Source: Symsagittifera roscoffensis (lineage: Eukaryota > Xenacoelomorpha > Acoela > Convolutidae). From it: DNA of 64,000 bases. The stretch covers positions 9,246,027 through 9,310,026 of the forward strand of contig NC_087068.1 of assembly GCF_963678635.1 (NCBI RefSeq), read 5' to 3'. The translations under genes were made by a program, and so were the position numbers. The notes under the pieces were generated by a model. That model made no database searches. It was not told where the DNA came from and was given only the letters and a program-made list of their open reading frames with translations. Shown here piece after piece: positions 27,101 through 34,035 of the stretch (positions are counted from its first letter, which is position 1; each line of letters begins with the position of its first letter).

Positions 27101-29700
27101 CAGACCCTGCAGACTTATTTTCGGATTTGAGTGACAGAAGCGAACCACTGGATCTCAAACTTGAGCAAGAAAAAGACCCTGATATTCAGGAGGTCAAGAA
27201 CTGGATAACCGAAAACAAGATACCAGATCTGAAGTATGCTAGTAGCCGACGGAAAAAATATGCTAAACAAATCAACCGACTCGAACTCAAAGACGCAATT
27301 CTTTATAGAAAATTTTTCAATGACACTGGACAAGTTAAGTACCTGCAATACTGTCTACCGAAGCACCTGTGGCAAGAAGTTGTGTATCGCCTACACAATT
27401 CGCCTAGTGGTGGACATATTGGCATGGGAAGAACATTGGAGGAATTTAGAAAACGATTCTACTTTCCAGGATTCACAGAATTTTTCGTGAACATAATAAG
27501 GAATTGTCTCACTTGCTTACAATTGAAAAAATCTTCGAGCAGGTACCAAACACCGCCGTTGCAACCGATATCTTCATTGCAGTCATTTCCAGGAGAAATG
27601 ATGCAAATTGATATCGTAGGACCATTCCAGTCACCAGTGTATAAATTTGTCCTAACGGGAATCGACGTATTCTCTAAATACCTTTTCGCAATGCCACTTA
27701 CGAATGTGTCAGCCGATACGGTTGCAAGAGAACTGAACAAAATCTTCTTTACTCATAGTTACGTACCGAAACGAATTCTAGCAGACCTCGGAACAACGTT
27801 CACGTCGAAATTGATGCACGAACTTGCATCGCTGTTGGAAATCCAAGTGAGCCATGCTACCTTAAAGCATCCACAGACAATTGGACTTGTTGAAAAATAC
27901 CATGGAGCACTCAAAAGGATCCTTAAACTCAATACAAACGAACAATGGTCTGATTGGCATAAGTACGTTCCATTAGCAACATTTATTCACAATACATCGT
28001 ACTATTCATCAATTGGATGTAGCCCTAGTGCAATCTTCCATGGACGAGACCCAATCAAACCTTTAGATCTTCGATTTTCAACCAAAGCACTAGAAGCAAT
28101 CTCAGTCGAATCAGATTTTGTAACCGCTCTGCAGGATGCAATGTTAGAGAAGTTCAAAGAGACTAAACAAAATATAATTGATGCATACCAACGCTATCGT
28201 GGATATTACGACCAAAAAGCATTAGCACAACCACTCAATCTTCACGCATTCTGTTTACTTCTTAACCCGAAACTGACAACTCAATCCGAATTCGGAAGCC
28301 ATTCCAAACAAGTCTGGATACCACTTTATCGAGTCGAAAAAGTACTGACAAATTCGAATTATCTTATAAGAAAAGTTGGAACTATTTATACACAATGTGT
28401 TCACCGAATTCGATTGAAACCAATCGTGCCTCAGCAAGCACCAGATGATTTGGACAATCTTGACCCGACCACGTTTATGACAGACCCCTCGCTGGGAAAG
28501 TATCGAGGCGAACCGGAACTTTTTGACGAATGCATACCACAATTACTCGAAGATTTTCATAACCCTACAACGGAGGAGCCGTCGCAGATTCAAGGTCCAT
28601 CAAGTGTACAGCTATCCGTGCCACTAGGAGCAGCACCAGGTCCTGTAGTACCACCACCACCACCACCGCCGCCACCAGTTGTTCCTGCGCCACACCCAGT
28701 GGTAGCACCAGCGATACCCATCGTGGCACCACCACCTGCAGACGAAGCTAACGAGCAGATCGATAATGAAGATCCACACCGCGATATCCAGTTTCCAGAC
28801 CCGGATGCACAGCCAAACAATGATGATACGCTCAATCTTGATTTGCTCTTCCAAGAACAGGAGCCTATACAAACAGAAAACCAGAGACCTCAACGACAGG
28901 CCGCGTTTGAAGCACGTGACAGAATTCACGCCCAACAAGTACAATTTAATAAACGTGTCCAGCAACGTGAAATCACACCACCACCGTTAATAGTACGACG
29001 ATACGGAATGCGAACGCTCGGAGGACATGAAAAGGCACCAACCACATTTACGTCACGACATAACGCAGCGGCGCGAAAAAAGTCGATCCAAGAACAAGCC
29101 GCTATCGCAAACGAAAACCTAAGTTTAAATCGCGAAGAAAAAGGAAACGTGATAAAAAATAGTGTGAAGCGTGCGAAGCAGTCATTATTAGGACACCGAC
29201 GTAGCGAAAACCGTAATGACCAAACAGAGGATGGACAAGGACCATCTACTCTAAATTCAATCGAAACACCGACGAACATTGTCATCGGAAGTGGTGATAT
29301 CCTCAGATTCCCTGGCCCAATTGCACATTGCGTATCGAGCGATTTCGCGATGGGTAAAGGATTAGCAAAACAGATAGCAGCGGCCTACCCTGAAATCAAA
29401 TCATCGCTTTTGTCTATCGAAAACCCCCAAATAGGATCCTCGATCGCATATTTCGAACCAACCAACAAGAAATTCATCTATAATTTGATCACAAAAAATC
29501 TGTATTTTGAAAAACCAATGTATTATCACATGTCAGTCAGCTTGTGTCAACTACGAGCGCAGCTAAATCGTCACGGAATAAAGGAAATTGCATTACCAAA
29601 ACTCGGATGCGGACTTGACGGACTCAGTTTTGAAATAGTTTATCAGATGATAGCGGACGTCTTTTACAACACGGATATCAAAGTATATCTCTACATGTAA
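24049..29700 (+). CDS. pol: Element 2 Pol polyprotein with C-terminal macrodomain, 1883-codon frame
   Basis: The frame overlaps gag in the -1 frame; the true entry is probably the slippery site at 24109 rather than ATG 24049. Domains in order are: protease with VDTGA at residues 120-124; RT at about 480-750 with FMDD at 643-646 in place of the usual YxDD; RNase H from about 790 (LCDASCHGTGF); integrase HHCC finger from about 1113; and integrase core with Asp in QIDIVGP, Asp in ILADLGTTF and Glu in GLVEKYHG, spaced D-35-E. A Pro-rich linker with a nine-proline run follows, then an Arg/Gln-rich stretch. Residues about 1743-1883 form a macrodomain: GDILRFPGPIAHCVSSDFAM, GKGLA and LPKLGCGLDGLSFE match the TARG1/OARD1 subgroup, known to bind ADP-ribose and remove it from proteins. 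The length of about 140 residues fits the whole domain. Confidence 0.93.
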   Translation: MLYETKTSRKGTILPIPKSVKKLIAPPSQESERKTEINDTKQKTPNAKPKRRQKNIKTSKRSRLNKLGKNEAENSNSNKKLSNAFPHEILDLYAVIPESDKTLSYVKLQFAPKTFRRALVDTGACANVISQTNFNDLKTDKFLYQEIVTQKSKLKRVRMAGGQLVPIEIEATICFKIAAKTFTEIFLVLPTANSMILGNCFYKKHDVQICPKYDLLKFPDVTTQINEIKTPSSKRHKKQALRVPVILSKKYVIPPQKTVLLECFTEIDIKNTIGTVVPVPEFEDESNIALMSSISETTDDSKLYISALNVTDHVITLPNKSTIANFSILTSTDMKNIIPIDPQTLALAKMTNPENVKHEINQLIQVNKSNDVKPIKPKPEYEKFWFPTPETCENPNILTPIQREIYDQILHFKNLELCEPKSSDHDRLTFLDQFNWENSVLTNEQRSQVEHLLVKYSDIFAKHRFDVGYNSELQIKLTPEHQRPLYTQGPPTPIHLRKELTIELALMHYFGLITTLSQSKYSSPLFAHRKPSGKLRMLIDLRRINHSLKNDYLNTNFPISNMTDASNHFAGKNLFTKLDCSQAYHCVQMADDISVQLLAFNFSSRTYAYKCLAQGLNKSVTGFSSFIRHYLDPCLAGDMCTQFMDDIGSAVHTFDELIPNLSKIFECIRKSGLKLSPSKCEIGTQKMKFLGNIVTPAGVSPEETKIQKFLRNIRMPQTAKQVKRLIGFVQFFRNYMPSLGDKLLPFYKLLKQDVEFRILDEHRKGLEVLKHDLLQATTITLRLPKPDLQYVILCDASCHGTGFVLMVEDYVNTENKGKTKTYAPVSFGSRLFNEPQLKFSIYYKEFLALYFALDHFAHFIWGASKPVIVLTDNRSLTSFFQSKSIPPSVWNFLDRVLAFNIVIAHIPGKANYAADFLSRMQTDPNASLSLRLTDKIPVREIHIDSTAKLPDASLNSIEIKEAFSDQVVMTNEIRQQLESLGLLETYMLKQNKIENSDELEAQAFVRLVGPTISAIDYPDPADLFSDLSDRSEPLDLKLEQEKDPDIQEVKNWITENKIPDLKYASSRRKKYAKQINRLELKDAILYRKFFNDTGQVKYLQYCLPKHLWQEVVYRLHNSPSGGHIGMGRTLEEFRKRFYFPGFTEFFVNIIRNCLTCLQLKKSSSRYQTPPLQPISSLQSFPGEMMQIDIVGPFQSPVYKFVLTGIDVFSKYLFAMPLTNVSADTVARELNKIFFTHSYVPKRILADLGTTFTSKLMHELASLLEIQVSHATLKHPQTIGLVEKYHGALKRILKLNTNEQWSDWHKYVPLATFIHNTSYYSSIGCSPSAIFHGRDPIKPLDLRFSTKALEAISVESDFVTALQDAMLEKFKETKQNIIDAYQRYRGYYDQKALAQPLNLHAFCLLLNPKLTTQSEFGSHSKQVWIPLYRVEKVLTNSNYLIRKVGTIYTQCVHRIRLKPIVPQQAPDDLDNLDPTTFMTDPSLGKYRGEPELFDECIPQLLEDFHNPTTEEPSQIQGPSSVQLSVPLGAAPGPVVPPPPPPPPPVVPAPHPVVAPAIPIVAPPPADEANEQIDNEDPHRDIQFPDPDAQPNNDDTLNLDLLFQEQEPIQTENQRPQRQAAFEARDRIHAQQVQFNKRVQQREITPPPLIVRRYGMRTLGGHEKAPTTFTSRHNAAARKKSIQEQAAIANENLSLNREEKGNVIKNSVKRAKQSLLGHRRSENRNDQTEDGQGPSTLNSIETPTNIVIGSGDILRFPGPIAHCVSSDFAMGKGLAKQIAAAYPEIKSSLLSIENPQIGSSIAYFEPTNKKFIYNLITKNLYFEKPMYYHMSVSLCQLRAQLNRHGIKEIALPKLGCGLDGLSFEIVYQMIADVFYNTDIKVYLYM
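24109..24115 (+). promoter_or_regulatory. -1 ribosomal frameshift heptamer AAAAAAC
   Basis: The heptamer is read A_AAA_AAC in the gag frame and is followed at once by the gag stop TAA (24116-24118). The -1 frame is open into pol at this point. A_AAA_AAC is an established retroviral slippery sequence. The downstream structure was not modelled. Confidence 0.8.
29276..29700 (+). other. Macrodomain module of element 2 Pol
   Basis: This is the last about 140 codons of pol. The ADP-ribose-binding features visible are GDIL near the start, an HCVSS segment followed by MGKGLA, and LGCGLDGL near the end, followed by the alpha/beta ending DIKVYLYM. The pattern is that of TARG1/OARD1 rather than the viral X domains of alpha- or coronaviruses. 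It is connected to integrase by about 300 residues of low-complexity linker, so it could be released by the element protease. Confidence 0.8.
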
Positions 29701-30706
29701 CCACAAACCTAACCTGCTTAATACGCTACTTCAACAGTGATCTGATAGCAAAATCTGAACGACCTGATGAAGAAGACGACACAGCCATGATGAAACTGAT
29801 GAAAGTGATGAATATGAGTAGTCGTCTCCTCTAGAAATCTAGAACAAAAACGTAGAATTAACACGATTTTGTGTATGCCGTATAAAGATCATGTTACAGC
29901 ACATTGGATGACACCATCTCCATGGCATCACTCCAAAAACCACCACTCAAACAGTTCATTGAAGAGTTATAATGAATGAAAAAAGCGTTTTACTGCGAAA
30001 TTTATGGAAAATTCTCAAAATATCTTGAATTGATGCGCAAAAAACTTAACAAAATACCTGAGCAGCCCGTATACACTCCCCCCGTTCACTTGGGTGGTTA
30101 CTGGGACAGCAGCAACATTCACCGAGATAAAAAAACGGAAAAAACTAGATAAAAACGCTAAAAAATGAAAATTTGAGAAAAAGTGACTGAATAAAAATAG
30201 TCGTAAAGTCCTTAAAAATAAAATCAGACACGCTTACTGGGGCCGTACGCTCACACTGCACAGCGACCAAACGGACATTGCGAAAATGAGTGCAGGAAAG
30301 CGAATTTTGACAACACCTAATGCCCAGAATATCGGAAAAACCGGAAAAAACACGAAAATCCCCGACTTTGAAAATCGATAACTTCCGAAAAAATAACTTT
30401 AGGCCGAAAAACTCTTCAACAACGGTAGGTTATCGACCCTTCCCCGTCGATCTAGCATGGTTAGAACAAAACTGAGAAAGAAAAATTTTTTTTCCGCTCC
30501 CATGCATATGACCATATTTTGAAAAAATATCCGCAAAAAACACACATGCTGACTATCGTAGACCAAGCCTAACAGTCTGAGATCGCGTACGGGAGCTCTA
30601 GAAACCCTCACGAAGCAATTAGAGCAACATAAAGACTAAATTATACACAAATAAAATGAAAATGGCAGTTTGAATCTGATATGCGAAAATTTACGGGAAT
30701 GAGTTT
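29701..30706. other. Element 2 interval between pol and the antisense gene
   Basis: About 1 kb shows no convincing frame on either strand. It follows the pol stop and forms the 3' flank of the antisense gene. Runs of AAAAA and several GAAAA blocks are present. No terminal inverted repeats were seen that would mark the antisense gene as a nested transposon. Confidence 0.4.
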
Positions 30707-32078
30707 TTACTCAGAGTCCTCTGCGGACCCATAGTCGACCAACGGGCCACCACGGAGCCTTTTACGAGCCTTGGGCTCAATCTCGCCGCCCACTTTGGAC
30801 GCGTTAAACTTGCCAGCCGAACTAAACGAGATATATGGAAAAAAAAAATTTGAACGAAAAAAGACGATAATCACGCAAAACGAAAACGCTAAAGACCATT
30901 AACGCACCTGTTTTCGGGCACATCGATTAGGGGCTCAGTATGGTAAGGAGCGCCAATTCTCTTACATGACGCTTGCAAGAAAATGCACCCTCTCGAACCA
31001 GCGACTTCATCGCTGCAGGCGTACCGGAACCAAGCACCGTCATCTTCATATTTCCAATACACCATGATGTCTACTTCGAGAAAGACGGCGGCACCAAGAA
31101 ACTATAAAAACGATTCACTACTAAAAAGGAGCAAAATGAAGGAACCAATGCCCAATTAACGAACACATGAAGTATATCTACCCAGTGATCGCCTACAGCC
31201 AGTTCATTGTTCATGTAGTAGGTGATCTCGAATATGTTCGGGACATATCCGATTCGGGCCTCGCAAATATCACGGAAATCCGACTGCAACATTCGCCTCC
31301 CAATCAGCTTACGGATTGGCCGACACTTATCCTTTGCTGATGAATTTTCTGAAACATGAATATCAAGAAAAAATTTCGAAACAAAATTACATTTTCCGAA
31401 AAACAATGTGTTGAAACTATGATATTACTTGATTTTGTCCCTACTATCGCGTAAAACAATGAGGAGAACACACAGCGGCCGGCGCCCTCCGCATTAAGGG
31501 ACGATTCGGGGCCGTTCGGGATGCCAGGGACGAACATCACAGTCGGCAGCCCGACCATTTTGTTGCCACGGAACTTATAGCCAAGTTCCTCGCACAGGCT
31601 TCTTTTGCGTTCTGTGCCAAGTGCCCTACACTTAACGTTCCCGGCTGAATAGTACTTGATAAAGCATTCGTGACAATTACGCAGAAATCTAAATCCAAGA
31701 ATTCAAATTTGAAAAAAAAAAAAAAAATCGGAAGGAGAACATTGTTTTTCGCGATACTAACTCTTTCACACCAGCCGCCATCCCACCTAGATGCATTGGC
31801 ACGAAAAGACCCTTTTTCCTCGCACATGTAACCAAGGTTTCAATATCCTTCACGTGCTCGGGCTTCGACCAATGTAATCGGTGAAGGGCACGTGCGATAT
31901 CCTCCGGAGTCGCCAACTTTAAGCTCGTCTTACGGTCCACTACTCTCCCATCATCATCTAGTCGAAGGGATCGACTAACTGACCGCAAATACTCCATTTC
32001 CTGGCCAGTGTATTTCGTTAGCGCATTGCGATCATTATTTAAGAAAAATTGCAAAGCCTCCAACTGTAATGATTCCAT
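30707..32078 (-). CDS. Five-exon antisense gene: integrase-like H2C2 region plus OTU-like protease
   Basis: The gene lies inside element 2 but on the opposite strand. Exons are 32078-31762, 31688-31429, 31348-31182, 31101-30908 and 30821-30707. All introns have GT...AG ends (for example GTTAGT, GTAATA, GTGCGT; acceptors GATTTAG, GTTTCAG, TTTATAG, CGTTTAG), and phases 2, 1, 0 and 2 close exactly into 350 aa. An acceptor (TTCTTCAG) lies just before the ATG, so a 5' untranslated exon is likely. Residues about 57-115 show H69-x5-H75 and C111-x2-C114, like an integrase zinc-binding domain. Residues about 170-310 resemble an OTU cysteine protease: GAGRCVFSSLFYAIVG with Cys178 as nucleophile candidate, a W-containing strand region ending DIMVYW, and PYH with His302. 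The usual Asp before the catalytic Cys motif is not conserved. The C-terminus is basic (KARKRLRGG). Confidence 0.75.
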
Positions 32079-33084
32079 TGTTCAATTAATCTGAAGAACA
32101 ATTTTGTTGATTAGATTGAGCATTTTGTAAATTTTGATCTAAATGGCACATCGTCAAACGAAGCACCAGTTCGCACTTCATCAAATTCAGCCATTTACCA
32201 AGGAGTGTCACTAGTTTTAACCGGTGGCACCTGAAGGTACCTTTGGAAAAAACTAGAAACTTTTCTTACAGTAGTTACTAATCATTTGAGAAAAGTCACC
32301 TATAGCCGTAAAAGCCATCAGATGCCCTCTCAAACGAATAACCGGTCAACTCAAGCACAACACCCTGTGGTTCCTGAGAAGGAGCCCTGCGGATGTTCTA
32401 CTCAAGTATACGACCGATCACGAAAATCGAATTTTAATTTGAAATGAACGAGTCAACATGAAATCATGAAATGACGAATGATGTATACTTGCCAAAACAG
32501 AAGAAAAGTTATCTAAAGCAAAAAACCTAGGTTGAACGCACACCAATATATATATTAGAGTTCGGAAGTTTAAAATTCGAAAAGTAAGCAAAGAAGTAAA
32601 TTAAACTAAACTAAAACAAAAACAACCTGCCTATACGGCTAATTCTATTGAGAGTTCACGTAACTCAGTTTTATTTTGTTTGTACTTCACCGCCGGCGAA
32701 AGAGCACACACCCGACAACAAAAAGCAGCACCCAGGCTACGAAGACGGCCACACACACAAGCCAGGGCCCAGCAGCCTCACTCTCCGCCAAGGGAGGGCA
32801 CAGAGCAGAACGCTGGGACCACAAAGGCCCAGCGGCAGAAACAACGTAACTGCCATTACGGCAACAAAACACAGAAGTGTTGCCAAAAGCAACAACAAAG
32901 CACATTTTTCAACAACTGAAAAAATATCTTAGTTAACATTCAGACCAACTCAAGTACATTTTACCTGTTGACACTCAATTTAAAAGAGTTTAAAGCTAAA
33001 ACAAACAGAAAGCAGTTATTCACTTATTGTCTACTTATACAAACTTACACATGCATGACTTGAATTTTGACACTTGTACCATTC
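32079..33084. other. Element 2 interval upstream of the antisense gene, with a GC-rich patch
   Basis: About 1 kb separates the antisense gene start from the 103-aa antisense ORF. A GC-rich patch at about 32690-32860 stands out from the AT-rich surroundings; it could be promoter or 5' exon sequence of the antisense gene. Overlapping frames exist there on both strands but none has domain character. Confidence 0.35.
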
Positions 33085-33396
33085 TTAACCCTCTAACACC
33101 TGCTCCACAGCGGACATCACTTCGGCCGGTACGCGCGAACTTAGGGATGTTATCAACATATTGTTGAGATCGGCGAAGAACAACGTCACGTGTTGAACTC
33201 CGTATGACGTCAAGGATGCATAAAACACCCAATCGTCCAAATACCTAGCCAACACATTTGCCAACCTAACTTCTAAATCCCATATCTTGTCCATAATCAA
33301 ATCTTCAACGGCCTCAGACACATTTTTTGGAAGATCGTCCACCCAAAAATCAATTATGAACTGGGCACGAAGTTCTAGAGCCAATTGGAGCTGCAT
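33085..33396 (-). CDS. Antisense 103-aa ORF in element 2
   Basis: This is an ATG-initiated frame with balanced composition and no low complexity, predicted to be helical (MQLQLALELRAQFIIDFWVD, VSEAVEDLIMDKIWDLEVRL). I recognise no family. It has the same orientation as the five-exon gene and lies about 1 kb upstream of it. Splicing directly into that gene in frame does not work (the acceptor before 32078 leads to a stop), so it would be a separate product or an upstream cistron. Confidence 0.4.
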   Translation of the reverse strand: MQLQLALELRAQFIIDFWVDDLPKNVSEAVEDLIMDKIWDLEVRLANVLARYLDDWVFYASLTSYGVQHVTLFFADLNNMLITSLSSRVPAEVMSAVEQVLEG

Positions 33397-33714
33397 TTTT
33401 ATTTTCAGTCAAAGCGGCGATGTTAAGTTCAATCAAACTGGCGATATTCAAATATAAAGTTCAAGATATATTTACAAACAACCAAACAAATAAACCCGAT
33501 AAACCATTGTTAAAGTAAATGTCACCGAAAACCATATTTCTACCAATTTGGAACGATCACCAAACATCCTGTTCATTTGGTACAATTTGGCACAAAGTAA
33601 ATGCCACGACACCCACCAAATGGATTCGACAAACGAATTATATTTTGACAAGTTTGACCTGACGACAACCGAACAAAATATAAGCCTTCAGAAATTACCA
33701 TTTTAAACAACTTC
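33397..33714. other. Spacer between divergent small ORFs of element 2
   Basis: This 318-base AT-rich interval lies between the leftward 103-aa ORF and the rightward 106-aa ORF. It contains imperfect repeats of CCAAAC, ACCAAA and AATTTGG(C/A)AC near 33540-33600. It could hold a divergent promoter; nothing definite is seen. Confidence 0.3.
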
Positions 33715-34035
33715 ATGAATAGCGAAGAATTTCAAAATCTAGTGCACTCAATTCAGAATTCAGAATTATTGTCGGAAATTCCCTACAACATTGATCTAAT
33801 CGGTTTTGGCGAACCCCATCTGAATTACTCAGGTGAAGTTCACTCAGTGTACTCTTGTGAAGATCATTTAATCCTGATTATCATTGCCTACTCAGTGGGT
33901 GATTCGCGTATGATAGTTACTTGCCGATTCAATACGATCTCAGAATTCGAAAACATCAACTTTGAATTACAGACAAACGCCTTCCTGGGACTCCAAAACA
34001 CCAACTACTCAATAGTTTATGAAACATCATCCTAG
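33715..34035 (+). CDS. Element 2 106-aa ORF overlapping the env start
   Basis: A complete frame starts at ATG 33715 and ends 17 bases into env in another frame. The product is acidic and hydrophobic with no signal peptide (MNSEEFQNLVHSIQNSELLS...), ending IVYETSS. Composition is protein-like, but I recognise no family. The overlap with env suggests a shared subgenomic message, perhaps with leaky scanning to env. It could also be the first coding exon of an accessory protein. Confidence 0.5.
   Translation: MNSEEFQNLVHSIQNSELLSEIPYNIDLIGFGEPHLNYSGEVHSVYSCEDHLILIIIAYSVGDSRMIVTCRFNTISEFENINFELQTNAFLGLQNTNYSIVYETSS

Noticed and set aside
28590-28965. Minus-strand Gly/Ser/Trp-rich frames opposite the Pro-rich linker of element 2 pol
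   Set aside because: They are antisense images of the CCA-rich proline run and have no independent support.
33085-33396. 103-aa antisense ORF as the first coding exon of the five-exon gene
   Set aside because: Joining its possible donor (GTTAAG) to the acceptor before 32078 gives an immediate stop, so it cannot supply the N-terminus in frame.
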